Source of the DNA: Odontocerum albicorne
Lineage: Eukaryota > Arthropoda > Insecta > Trichoptera > Odontoceridae
Assembly (NCBI GenBank): GCA_949825065.1
Contig: OX463841.1
Span: forward strand, 21,930,078 to 21,994,077
Reading direction: 5' to 3'
Length of the DNA: 64,000 bases
Shown here one piece after another: positions 53,513 to 63,275 of this stretch. The notes under the pieces are model-generated. The model did no database searches, was not told the DNA's origin, and saw nothing but the letters and a program-made list of their open reading frames with translations. Each line of letters begins with the position of its first letter. Within the stretch, counting starts at the first letter, position 1. The position numbers were made by a program, and so were the translations under genes.

Positions 53513-56230
53513 CTCTTTCCCCGCGGCGCGCACAAACGCCTGTGATTTGATTTGACAACATTAGCCCGCTAAGCGCACAGACGTCTGTGATCTGACGACA
53601 ACTCAAATTTGAAACGACAAATACTTATAAAGAATAACACAAAACCGGGATAAAAACTAAACTAAAATTTAAAATAATCTTTATTCTAGCGACATATCTC
53701 GAAACCTTGTCAAATAATGTATTAGTTTATGAAATATTTTTGAATAAACAGAGCGCAGATTGTTTCTCAAATATTTATTTCCTACTATCGCGTGTCGTAT
53801 GTGTGACGCATGACAATATGTGTGAACAGTATGTGACACACGACACTGGCGCGGTCCAGTGATACGTGGCGCGTCTCTCGCTTACGTAAACATTACTAAA
53901 TATTTTATATACGAGCAGCATTCAATCTGATTTTTTTTATTTCTTTTCAAATATTTTTAATTAGTGACTATATAATTGTGTATGGTTCGTTTAGTTATTG
54001 TCAGTTTTTAGTGTTTTGATTTCAAATTTGATATTTGTATTTGAAATCAATAAATTTTAAATTTTCTGTTTTATTATTTTTAACACGTTATATTCATTAT
54101 GACTAAACGTGGTCTAAGTGAAGAAGAAATTGGCGATTACGTATGTGAACTTGGGTCAAATTACGGATCAAGTGTTAGTGAAGACGATAATATTTCGAAC
54201 CTTAGTGATGTTATTGATTCTGATAATGATGAAAATGTTGGATTTGGCGGTGAATCGTCTACAGAAACGTATTCATCTTCGTGGCTTTCGGGTTCACATA
54301 TTCCGGTTATTCATAATTTCAACGCATTTTCAGGAGTGAATCCAGACATTACGTTTTCTGAAAACTCCACCGAACTTGACTATTTTGAACATTTTCTCAA
54401 TGAAGATATAACTAGCAAAATTGTTGACGAAACGAATAGTTTTTATCAACATGAAGTTAATAATAAAAGTTTTGGAGATAAATCAAGGATAAGAAGATGG
54501 TATGATACATTTATTTACGAAATGTACATATTTGTAGCATTTACAATGTTAATGACGAGGAATCGTCATCTTACCATCGAGGAGCACTGGTCAACAGATT
54601 CTCTTCTGCTGAGTCCTATTTTCGGGCAAACAATGTGTAGGGACCGATTTGAGCTCATTTTACAGATGCTACATTTTAGTGACAACGCATCAAAATCATC
54701 AGATAGACTGCATAAAATAAAAATTTTGATTGATTTTACCAGAAAAATATTTAAAGAAACCTTCGCACCTCTTCAGAATCTCTGCATAGATGAAAGCATA
54801 ATTGCTTTTAAAGGGCGCTTGGTTTTCAAACAATATATCCCGTCAAAACGGCATAGATTTGGAATAAAAATGTTTGTACTCTGTGACGTGATGACTGGAT
54901 ATATATTAGATTTCATAATTTATACAGGATCTCAAACTGAAATTGACAATGAAATGGGACTCGGTATATCTGGTTCAGTGGTCACAACTCTGTTAAATAA
55001 TTATATCGGAAAAGGACACAGTTTGTTTTGTGATAACTGGTACACTAGCCCTGAACTCTTTAAAATATTATATGAAAACAAAACAAATGCTTGTGGAACA
55101 GTGCGTAAAAACCGAAAAGGCATGCCAAAGTTTAAAAAATTGAAAAAGCGAGAAGTGGAATCTTTTAACAATAGAAAATTGCTGGCGCTGAAATGGTGTG
55201 ATCGGCGCGACGTGCACATGCTTACCACTCTTCATGACGATTCAAAAGATTGTACTGGAAAAGTAAACAGGTCAACCGGTGAAGCCATACAAAAACCCAA
55301 GTGCGTAATCGATTACAACAAATGTATGGGTTTAGTAGACAAAGCGGACATGATGCTAAGTGGATTAAATTGCATGAGAAAGTCCGTCAAATGGTACAAG
55401 AAGGTGTTTTTCCATGTAATAGATTTGTATTTGCTCAACGCCCATATTTTGTACAAACTTGTTACATCTAAATCGGTTAGTCTGGCTGAATTTCAGCTAG
55501 CTGTTATTCGGCAATTGATTGAGAAAAATTCGAAAAAAGTAATGCTCAACAAAATTCAATGCCCCACTACTTCTGCTGACAACCCTACAAGATTTATACC
55601 AAAAAAATATTTAAATCATGAAAAGATAAACATTCCATCTACGCCAAAGTGCAAAAATCCACGTCGAAGGTGTCATGTCTGTGCTAAAACTAAAATAAAT
55701 GTTATCATCCAACCATGCTTCAGGGCATACCACGAGAAAAAGAAATATTGAAAAATAAACAATCTTAACTTTTATTTCATAATAATAAATAATTCTGAGT
55801 TAAGTATTTCAATATAGACCAATAAATATGGTGTGAACAGAGTGAGATTTATAGTGTTTGTGAAGTAAAAAACACTTCATAATTCATATCCTTGTGCCCA
55901 TACAATACGCGCTGAATCCCGTGCCATCCCAGTGCAGACTCGTCACACACACAGATAGGCACTTGAGTGGGGGAGTGTGGAAATAATAATTTCTATGATC
56001 GTATCATTCGTTTGTTTATTTTACGTAATATTTAATTTATCTCCTTTATTTCAAGAGTAATGACTTTTATTTATTATCAGAAAATTACTTGTGTGTTATG
56101 TTTACCTAATTTTGTAATTAAATATCAGTGGTTCTAAACTAAATACGCATTTAAACTAAGGAATTAAAAAACGCCGAAATTGTGCCGCGCACAGGGGTTG
56201 TCGAATTTGATTTTTAACGCGGTTAAAAGG
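53513..56230 (+). mobile_element. Complete piggyBac-like element, 2718 bp
   Basis: TTAA duplications flank it at 53509-53512 and 56231-56234. The 13-bp ends are CTCTTTCCCCGCG (left) and CCTTTTAACCGCG (right, reverse complement), 9 of 13 identical. Subterminal direct repeats GCGCACAAACGCCTGTGATT and GCGCACAGACGTCTGTGATC lie inside the left end, and a related GCGCACAGG lies near the right end. The insertion site is inside the decayed mariner, giving relative age. Confidence 0.93.
54099..55751 (+). CDS. piggyBac-like transposase (550 aa)
   Basis: A single uninterrupted frame. Residues 1-60 are acidic and low complexity, as in the N-terminus of this family. The DDE_Tnp_1_7 catalytic core is complete: D231 in CIDESIIAFKGR, D312 in FCDNWYTSP, and D414 with D417 in KCMGLVDKADMM, matching the D268/D346/D447 (and D450) residues of piggyBac. 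It would cut and paste at TTAA sites in the nucleus. The C-terminal cysteine-rich domain is shortened: C525-x2-C528 is present, then PCFRAYH, but the usual middle C-x2-C portion is missing as an in-frame gap, which may weaken end binding. The ATG at 54099 is the first in frame; a polyadenylation hexamer AATAAA (55754-55759) lies directly after the stop, which is close but plausible for a compact element. Confidence 0.92.
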   Translation: MTKRGLSEEEIGDYVCELGSNYGSSVSEDDNISNLSDVIDSDNDENVGFGGESSTETYSSSWLSGSHIPVIHNFNAFSGVNPDITFSENSTELDYFEHFLNEDITSKIVDETNSFYQHEVNNKSFGDKSRIRRWYDTFIYEMYIFVAFTMLMTRNRHLTIEEHWSTDSLLLSPIFGQTMCRDRFELILQMLHFSDNASKSSDRLHKIKILIDFTRKIFKETFAPLQNLCIDESIIAFKGRLVFKQYIPSKRHRFGIKMFVLCDVMTGYILDFIIYTGSQTEIDNEMGLGISGSVVTTLLNNYIGKGHSLFCDNWYTSPELFKILYENKTNACGTVRKNRKGMPKFKKLKKREVESFNNRKLLALKWCDRRDVHMLTTLHDDSKDCTGKVNRSTGEAIQKPKCVIDYNKCMGLVDKADMMLSGLNCMRKSVKWYKKVFFHVIDLYLLNAHILYKLVTSKSVSLAEFQLAVIRQLIEKNSKKVMLNKIQCPTTSADNPTRFIPKKYLNHEKINIPSTPKCKNPRRRCHVCAKTKINVIIQPCFRAYHEKKKY

Positions 56231-56484
56231 TTAAATAAAAAAATTGTAACCTACAAAAATTCAGTACACTTACTTTCTGGATATGCCTCGTAAATTGCCC
56301 ATTTATTATAATTATGCTGAGAAACACCTAGAAGACCCTGGACCATGCCTCTTTCTTTCTCTCGAATGGAGAAATCACTAAAGCTTTTGAAGACCCAATT
56401 ATTTAACCTAAGCTAATTCATTTCTGAAATGTTAATTTAATTTGTATAAATTGTTTTTTGTACTTGAATTCAATATATATTTAT

Positions 56485-56640
56485 TATGTACGAGGTGCGT
56501 GACCACGCGGTCACGCACTGGATTTCCGTGCGGAAGGTCACCGGTTCGAACCACGTGCTGTTCTCTGCTTATTCCCCTCGAATGGCACAGGCATTTCTTC
56601 AATCTAGTATTCGGGGGTATAAGGATACTTAGGTATTACT
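56485..56640 (+). repeat. tRNA-like SINE, family D, with a perfect hairpin
   Basis: GTGCGTGACC-ACGC-GGTCACGCAC (56495-56518) is a perfect 10-bp stem with a 4-nt loop. GGATTTCCGTGCGGAAGGTC and B-box-like CACCGGTTCGAACCACG follow. The second copy is at 29440. The stem resembles a tRNA-derived arm that has been duplicated or extended. Confidence 0.55.
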
Positions 56641-56696
56641 TCTGTTATATTTATTCTCTTTATAAAAATATATTGTGTATTGACACATATATTCCA

Positions 56697-56748
56697 TTAC
56701 GCCATTTCTTTGACAGGGTAGGCAGTTAGGACAGAACTATTTGTTTGA
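56697..56748 (-). repeat. RTE-like LINE 3' tail
   Basis: ATTACGCCATTTCTTTGACA, GGGTAGGCAGTTAGGACAG matches the reverse complement of the CTGTCCTAACTGCC...GGCGTAAT tail type. Confidence 0.5.
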
Positions 56749-56784
56749 ACTGTCTTTCCTATCGCTACACATATTTTTTTCTAC

Positions 56785-56860
56785 ATTCATGTCACCATCA
56801 TCATCATCATTGTCAACCAGGGTCGATCCACTGCTGGATGAAGGTCTCCACAAGTTGACT
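56785..56860 (-). repeat. LINE 3' end with (GAT)n tail
   Basis: CATCATCATCATCATTGTCA, ACCAGGGTCGATCCACTGCT, GGATGAAGGTCTCC resembles the GTCCACTGCTGGACATAGGC-type LINE terminus that is widespread in arthropod genomes; the CAT repeat is its simple-sequence tail. The minus frame reads ETFIQQWID. Confidence 0.6.
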
Positions 56861-57414
56861 ACATTCATATACTGCAACATAAACTCCAAGGATTTCTCTG
56901 ATTTTTACGGTTCTTTCTTACAAATCAACATTCACCCAACCATACTTTATTTGATCTTCCTCTACCACGCCTTCATATTAGCACCTACATATTTGTTATT
57001 ATGTATTAGATAATTATAAATTAACGACTTGGTGGATAATGGACCCAAATCTCCGAGTGATATTAATATTACATATCTGTTCGCATCTCGATAGCGGAAT
57101 TTCATTAGAGGGCGGACATTTATCAAGCTTTTTGTCCGCTGCACGCGCTGCCAAGTCGCTTGCGGCTTAGCAGGAGCGGTAGTGGGTCCCTGTGTACTCG
57201 TACTAGTGCCTCAACTCTACACACTGTCTGCTCTGTTGTCCCGCTGTACTGATGCGAACAGGAATTATAATGATTGTCAAATAAGAGGATAGGGAATAAT
57301 CCTGCATGATTTATAATTCTTGATAGTTAATAAATTAACTTACTAGATAGTTATGTGATACGTGACAATCAAATGCGACGATGATTAAGTTTATTAATTC
57401 TTTAAAATAATGCA
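56861..57414. other. Unique DNA with a GC-rich tract
   Basis: 57035-57260 is repeat-free and GC-richer (CTCGATAGCGGAATTTCATT, GAGGGCGGACATTTATCAAG, TTGTCCGCTGCACGCGCTGC, CAAGTCGCTTGCGG). It is a candidate conserved element; no frame of note. Confidence 0.35.
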
Positions 57415-57605
57415 TACAATATCTGTATCCAAGTTGGTAAAATATTTATCTTCCAGCCCGGAGGTAGTGGTTTTGATTTCTATTAGAATCCAATTTTATT
57501 TAAAAAAAAACAATTATCCAGTTTCGTTTGTACCTAAGGCTTCTTTAAAATAAATCTGGTTGTATTGCATTTAATGAAAGTGTTATACAATACAATTCAT
57601 GAATA
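57415..57605 (+). repeat. SINE family B, decayed plus copy
   Basis: GTATCCAAGTTGGTAAAATA, CTTCCAGCCCGGAGGTAGTG, GTTTTGATTTCTATTAGAAT, CCTAAGGCTTCTTTAAA and a tail with GTATTGCATTTAATGAAAGT and ATACAATACAATTC. The central WTTGGTTGGAAGAG part is deleted. Confidence 0.6.
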
Positions 57606-57684
57606 GCTTAGTGTATGAGTTTGACTAAAGAAAGGAATATTGAATCATGAAAATACAATTTTGAAAGAATAAAAGTCTAAGATA

Positions 57685-57890
57685 TAGCAGTGACTTTTGT
57701 GGCATAGATAGTAAGACCTGTCATTCAGCCTGAAGGTTTCGGGTTAGAATTTTATTGATACTCAAACCGTTTGAAAAGAGATCCAACATGGTATTTATTT
57801 GATAACCCTATATTTTTTTTCTGGTTGGTTTCAAGATATTGCTATATGGGAATAAATCCGCGAGGCCTTATTGTATTAGAAAATATCGAT
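57685..57890 (+). repeat. SINE family B, second adjacent plus copy
   Basis: TTTTGTGGCATAGATAGTAA, GACCTGTCATTCAGCCTGAA, GGTTTCGGGTTAGAATTTTA, AAAAGAGATCCAACATGG, TTTTTTCTGGTTGGTTTCAA, GATATTGCTATATGGGAATA, AATCCGCGAGGC. About 80 bp from the previous copy, same orientation. Confidence 0.65.
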
Positions 57891-60229
57891 TTACTTTATC
57901 TAAGTTTATTTATATCTTCAGTTTGTGTTTCCCTTTTTCATTTTAATTAAAAGTACAATAGAATGCTTGAATTGTGATACTCTTTTACGACGGAAATATT
58001 TTTTTATTTATTTGTTTAATCCAATCGTGAAACAACTAACGTTTGTACATTTTATGTAAATCATTTAATAGTTAAAACAGTTTCAATTCCACTGCGACAA
58101 ATATTAAAACTATCATTAGTATTTCGTCTCTTAAAACAGTTTTGACATATTAAATGGAATTATATTACATACACTATACAAAAAATTGAGAATTATTTTT
58201 TGTTAATAAAGCATAATTAATGTACATAATTATTCAGCAAATACTTGCGCTATGCATCATGACATTATAAATATTGTGAAGGTAGCTTTAGTCAAGAAAT
58301 GACGAGACGTTGATTCTGATGAAAAATACTGTTGCAAGTATTGAAATAATCATAATATGTAGTATGTCGGCACAATGCCGCTAGCGCGTTCTCACAACCT
58401 TCACACTACTACACATACTGTATATACCATACCTACACATACTGTATATATACATATTGTATATACCACAAGATGTATTAAACGACTCGTATATACCACA
58501 AGACGTATTAAAACGTATTAATACTTCTATCACACCAACTTACATTGTATATTGACGCTTAAAACTTGAATGAAAGTATATTGTGAGTGTTATGGGTCAC
58601 GTGTAGATGTACCCTACAATAAAAGAGCATATTTTCATCCATAAGGGTTGTGGCAGGGCTTTGAGTGTGCCCCAACAGCCCTGTGATAAATGTTTGGCGG
58701 ACAAATAGCGCCTCTGTAAAGGGTGCGGGGTATGATAAATTATTATAACTTAATGGTGGATAAATAACTATTCTATAAATAAGCATTCTAATGATATTTA
58801 TTTATGTATTGTATTTTATTATTTATTAACCTAAAATGAACTCATAGTTTTTCAAATGAAAGCTTCATACTGATTTAAAAATAATGTGAAATGGTTTGAC
58901 TTTCTTCCTTTCTTTTGGAAGTACGAGTATATTCCAATTAAAAAAGCATCGTTTAAGAAACGTATCATTCTATCATAGCGTATGTGTAGGAATGAGTGTT
59001 TTTTTATCAATACATTTTTTTTAAACTAGTTAAAAATTCACTCGGTGGATGATTGAACATAGTATTACTATTCAAAAATTATTCTAGAATTTTCAATTAT
59101 ATTTCTGATTAAATTGTAGCCAATTACTGTCAAATTAAAATAGTTTTACATCTCGTACAGTATTTATGCATCTTTCCAGAAAGCAATATGTTATTTCGTA
59201 AGACTTTAATTACTAAACTTAAAAAATCTGAATCAATTATTAGAATAAATTTAATTGAAAATTTATATATTTATTTGCTGAGATTTGTTAACCTCATGAT
59301 TGGGTGTTACAGAGCTTGAACTCGTTGAATTGTTTATGGTATGTATGTTTATATATGAATTTTGTAGGTGTAAGTCAACTATCTCAGAGCAACTAATGAG
59401 TCTAGGTAGACTGCTTATTTAGACAGTTTATTTTATGTAAAATTATGTAATTTTTTAAATAAATAAAATAAGAAAACAAAAATTTATGATTTTTTGCGAT
59501 AACTATTCAAATATTTATATCGTATTTAGGAATTAATATCAATAAATTCGTCATTTAAATACAACATTTAGAATATTAATTTAAACAAAAAAATATAAAA
59601 ACTATTTATTGACATAATAAATGGACGCACTTGACCATGTGGCTAGGTGCACTATTGTGCTAAAAACAGGAGGGTGGCAAAAAGGGCATCATTTAGGGTG
59701 TGTAATCAAACTGCGTACCAAGGCGAGCGTTATGCAGCCAGTAATCGTGATACGCGTGTGACACTATCTTCGGGAATATTTCCATGCCATCAATCAAGAG
59801 GTCATATATTATTTGATTGCCGATTGTTTATCTTTAAAAACAATTGCTGCGTATCTATATTTCGACCAACCAGAACGCTGGGAAAATATAATTTGTCGAA
59901 TTCTGCGATTTGCAAAATGTTGATAAACATATCGACAGATTAACGACCACACACCAAGACGGATCAATAATCATCAATTATTGGACAGTTATTTTTTAAT
60001 ATAAATGGGTACGCTATTTTTAGGTTTATCGTATTTTTGTAGTATTTTTAAAGTTAGAAACTGAAAAATGAGTTAACAATATTTATAAGACAAGCCCCTA
60101 TACAAACTAGTCCAATAAATATTGCACATTTGGAATTATGATTTTAACCAATTATTTTTATTCCGCGCTTGAAAATACACATATTTTTTCTCTCGTTGAA
60201 TCAATGCATCACTTTTTCATGCCAATATA
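57891..60229. other. AT-rich stretch with short repeats and one possible LINE remnant
   Basis: 58405-58530 holds overlapping short repeats of CACATACTGTATATA and GTATATACCACAAGA. At 59647-59943 a 98-codon frame contains CHQSRGHILFDCRLF, which resembles the C...H.LF.C motif at the C-terminus of some LINE proteins; support is thin. The rest is featureless. Confidence 0.35.
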
Positions 60230-61516
60230 TTAGGTCCTTACATATGAAATTGGCGTTTTGTTTGGGAGGAACATAAAGTTGATTTTTTTTTAATATAATA
60301 TATTTATTTAATCAAAGTATGTACCATTGCTATCTATGCACTTTTGCCATCTCATAGGTAGTTCATCGATCCCTTTACTAAAAAAACCATTCGGACGGGA
60401 ATCAATAAAATCTTTGAAGTCGGTTTGGACTGCCCCATCGGAGTTGAATTTTTTCCCTTGCAAGAAGTTATCCAAATTTCGAAAAAAATAGTAATCTGTT
60501 GGGGCAAGGTCCGGAGAGTACGGTGGATGTCTTAGACATTCCAATTGAAGCTCTTCTAATTTGGTAGCCGTCTGTTGTGCAGTGTGTGGTCTAGCGTTAT
60601 CATGAAGCAGCAGTGGCCTAGAGCGATTAACCAGCCTCGGTTGTTTAGCAGCTAGCTTTTCCATCATGGTTTGCAGTTGCTGACAATAGACATCTGCCGT
60701 AATCGTCTGGCCAGATTTAAGAAAGCTGTAGTGAACGACACCAGCACTAGTCCACCAAACGCTCACAAGTAACTTTTTTGGAGTCAATTTTCGCTTGGGG
60801 CATGGTTTGGCTGGTTCGGCAGGGTTCAGCCATTGCGATGAGCGCTTCCGATTATCATACAGGATCCATTTTTCATCACAGGTAATGATTCGATTCAAAA
60901 TCCCTTCATTATTGTGCCGGTTGAGTAATGCAACGCAGCAGTCAACGCGCGTTTGTTGATTTGCTTCACTCAATTCGTGAGGTACCCACCTTTCAAGCTT
61001 TTTCACCTTCCCAATTTGCTTCAAGTGGATTAAAACAGTTTTATCACTAACACCGCAGCCTGCAGCTAACTCGGACGTGGTTTGCGATGGATCCGCTTCC
61101 ACAATAGCCTTCAATTCTTCATTATCAACTTTGGTCTCCGGCCGTCCACGGGGCTTTTTCTGCAGGTCGAAATTTCCAGAACGAAAACGTTGGAACCAAA
61201 AACGCACTGTGTTTTCTTTTGCGGCACCGTCGCCATACACATCATTAATCCTTCGAGCCGTTTCTGCAGCACTGGTGCCACGGTGGAACTCGTACTCGTA
61301 AATAACGCGATATTTCAAGTTTTCCATTTTGTAAACTGAGTGACGCAAAGAAAAAAAACAATTGAGGAAAAAACAAATGAATTATAATTTTCGAAACACA
61401 AATACTTGAGTAAATAGCTGTATAAATTTGAATTTGGAATTCCTAACCAAAAAGAAGATATTTGAGATCAAAGTTGCCAGTACGGCAAAATGCCAATTTC
61501 ATATGTAAGGACCTAA
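60230..61516 (-). mobile_element. Complete mariner, cecropia-type, 1287 bp
   Basis: TIRs of about 31 bp begin TTAGGTCCTTACATATGAAA and differ at one position (ATTGGCGTTTTG against ATTGGCATTTTG). TA duplications lie at 60228-60229 and 61517-61518. The size equals a full-length mariner. Ends, length and open transposase together indicate a recent insertion and a possibly active copy. Confidence 0.96.
60308..61348 (-). CDS. Mariner transposase, cecropia/Hsmar1-like (339-346 aa)
   Basis: Uninterrupted. The likely start is the internal Met at MENLKYRVIYEYEF (61325-61327), giving 339 aa, the normal mariner length; a Met seven codons upstream is in frame. N-terminal helix-turn-helix pair includes RGTSAAETARRINDVYG and VSDKTVLIHLKQIGK, then WVPHELSE, the conserved linker. 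The DD34D triad is complete: ITCDEKWILYDN, LLHDNARPH, YSPDLAPTDY, with 34 residues between the last two Asp. It is closest in memory to the SETMAR/Hsmar1 group (IGKVKKLERWVPHEL, CDEKWILYDNRKRSSQWL, WQKCIDSNGTYFD). It would cut at TA sites and is presumably expressed from the element's own sequence. Confidence 0.95.
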   Translation of the reverse strand: MRHSVYKMENLKYRVIYEYEFHRGTSAAETARRINDVYGDGAAKENTVRFWFQRFRSGNFDLQKKPRGRPETKVDNEELKAIVEADPSQTTSELAAGCGVSDKTVLIHLKQIGKVKKLERWVPHELSEANQQTRVDCCVALLNRHNNEGILNRIITCDEKWILYDNRKRSSQWLNPAEPAKPCPKRKLTPKKLLVSVWWTSAGVVHYSFLKSGQTITADVYCQQLQTMMEKLAAKQPRLVNRSRPLLLHDNARPHTAQQTATKLEELQLECLRHPPYSPDLAPTDYYFFRNLDNFLQGKKFNSDGAVQTDFKDFIDSRPNGFFSKGIDELPMRWQKCIDSNGTYFD

Positions 61517-61599
61517 TATATGAAATAAAAAAACGTTTGGAGGCACTCTGTAAAAAATATATGATAGACTAATGTTTAACTTAGTTCAGTTTATATTAG

Positions 61600-62010
61600 C
61601 AATCATATATTACTTAATAATAAAGTAGAATAAATGTGGTAGAAATTCGTGCTATGCGAAGAATATCTGGTACAACAATGTATGATAGATTAAGCAATGA
61701 TTGGATTAAGGATAACTGACTGTTTAATCCTGAGATGATTTGGAAATTTTGTGAAATGAGTTCTGAAAGATTTACAAAATAAATTTATATGGCTGATATG
61801 AATAGTGTACATGAAGAAAAAGGTAGGCCGAGGAAAGAATGGAAGGATACAATTGAAGAAATGTTGACTGAGGTAAAGTTAAGAAGTATGAAAAACGATA
61901 TGTATGAGTTGTGAATGAGGCAAAGGCTGTTTGCGTGAATATGAAGGTGGGGTGATCAGTCCTGTCTGCCTACACCAAAAAGTACATGGCGTGATGGTAT
62001 GTATACATGA
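61600..62010 (+). pseudogene. RTE-like LINE C-terminus and 3' end
   Basis: INVVEIRAMRRISGTTMYDR, LSNDWIKDN, then GRPRKEWKDTIEEMLTEVKL and the tail GTGGGGTGATCAGTCCTGTC, TGCCTACACC, CATGGCGTGATGGTATGTAT. Stops are few in this copy, so it is younger than the relic at 11780. It is the best reference for the RTE tail seen elsewhere. Confidence 0.75.
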
Positions 62011-62489
62011 TATTCTTCTTCTCTAAAGGTAGATCTGTGGTATGTTTGCATCAGGATTGCATATATTAAGATGTTGATTCCAGCTATCCTATTAACTTTT
62101 GGAGGTTTTCCTTGGGGACATTTGACAACTGGTATTTATCACCCCTTGCCACATAGGGAGCTTTTGTGTTATCCATCCTATTCAAATGACCTCCTACATC
62201 TACTGCATCATCTATTGTTTCTACTCTATCTCATAATATCGCCTAATTCACATATTTCTCGTTGCACTACTTTCAGGTTTTACGTACATGATTTCAAAAA
62301 GCTGTTTTAAAATTATTTGACTTAACATATTGACAAGTGAAGCTATAGTGTTTTTTTTGCTCTTCAAGGGCCATACTCGTATATAGCTAGAAGCTAAAAG
62401 TAAGCTAGTCTACGAACAGATACAGGTACATGGCGTAATTGTACATATTTTTTTTTGTTATGATGTAGAGAAATAAATGTACAGATGAT
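62011..62489. other. Spacer between two RTE relics
   Basis: CAGATACAGGTACATGGCGT near 62419 is another partial RTE-like tail. The remainder is unassigned. Confidence 0.35.
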
Positions 62490-62865
62490 GTTTTATTTTT
62501 GTGGTACAAGTATGCCAATGTATGAAAAAATAAGAAACGTCATTATTAAAGATGAATGTGAGTTAAAAATTTATGTGATAAAAAAGGTGAAAAGGATCAC
62601 GTTTAGGTGCCTTAGACATGTTGAATGGATGGGTAACGAAAAACTGACAAAGCAAATTTATAATGCAAGTACGGTTGGACCAAGTGAATGAAATTTTAAA
62701 GGAAGGAAATATAAGGAGTAAAAAAGAGATAGAAAGAACTATATGAAAATATGTATTAACTTAGAGGAGAGGAAGACAGCATGTCGTAATAGAAGAGATT
62801 AGCGCTCTGTCTCTGCCTACCAAACAGGGATATGGCCTGACGGTTTGTATGTAAATTATATTTTT
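62490..62865 (+). pseudogene. RTE-like LINE C-terminus and 3' end, second copy
   Basis: MYEKIRNVIIKDECELKIYV, then FRCLRHVEWMGNEKLTKQIY and NASTVGPSE, matching GHVERM.EERLTKQIY.ASV.G. The end has ATTAGCGCTCTGTCTCTGCC, TACC...GGCCTGACGGTTTGTATGTA. It lies in the same orientation about 480 bp after the other copy. Confidence 0.7.
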
Positions 62866-63084
62866 TTACATTATAATTATTCACAATAACAGCGTTTCGG
62901 AACATAATTTATTTTTCCTTTTTAAAATATGATCATTTTTTTTTACTTTTGAAAAATCAATCACCTTACACGCTATCCATCAGGTGAAGATGGACCAATA
63001 AATGAGATGATACTGTGATCAGATTGCAAATATAGTATTGTCTCTTACGAAAAGCACTTTGAGGCACGTGATTTATCAATTTAA
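62866..63084. other. AT-rich gap
   Basis: Nothing recognised. Confidence 0.3.
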
Positions 63085-63275
63085 TTGGATAATTCAATTT
63101 GATGAGTGCCACACTGACTCCTAGGCGTGCGGCCGTAATCTGATACGCTGGGAAATTCGATTATATCGAACTGGCAACCCGGGCGCACCCCAATACCCAG
63201 CTCCGAGGCCCCTTTGCAGCACCCGCGCCTTGCGCCTCTATTGTCGCAGCACCCCATCGTAATGGAGATGTTTGA
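63085..63275. other. GC-rich unique tract
   Basis: CTCCTAGGCGTGCGGCCGTA, ATCTGATACGCTGGG, AACTGGCAACCCGGGCGCAC and CCTTTGCAGCACCCGCGCC. Repeat-free within the window and of a type similar to the other isolated GC tracts. Confidence 0.35.

Larger units (their letters stand above)
52613..56290 (+). mobile_element. Mariner-type element split by a piggyBac insertion
   Basis: TIRs: CTATGCGTATCCAGAAAG (left) and CGAGGCATATCCAGAAAG (right, reverse complement), both continuing TAAGTGTACTGA. TA duplications at 52611-52612 and 56291-56292. Without the piggyBac and one TTAA it is about 956 bp, short of a full mariner. The related element at 1935 is almost the same length but its deletion has different edges. 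Confidence 0.9.
52374..56330 (+). repeat. Repeat family C, copy split by a nested mariner
   Basis: The left part runs to 52612 (CTTTCTGCGATTTTCTTAGC, AAATGTGTTTTTGTAAACAT, TACACTCAACAACC, TTCTGTAATATTTTTGATC, TATCAATATTAAGGGGTTCG, CGGCGCTATATA). The right part resumes at 56291 with TAAATTGCCC. Joining them across the mariner gives the same order as the intact copy at 36516-36790. Confidence 0.75.
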
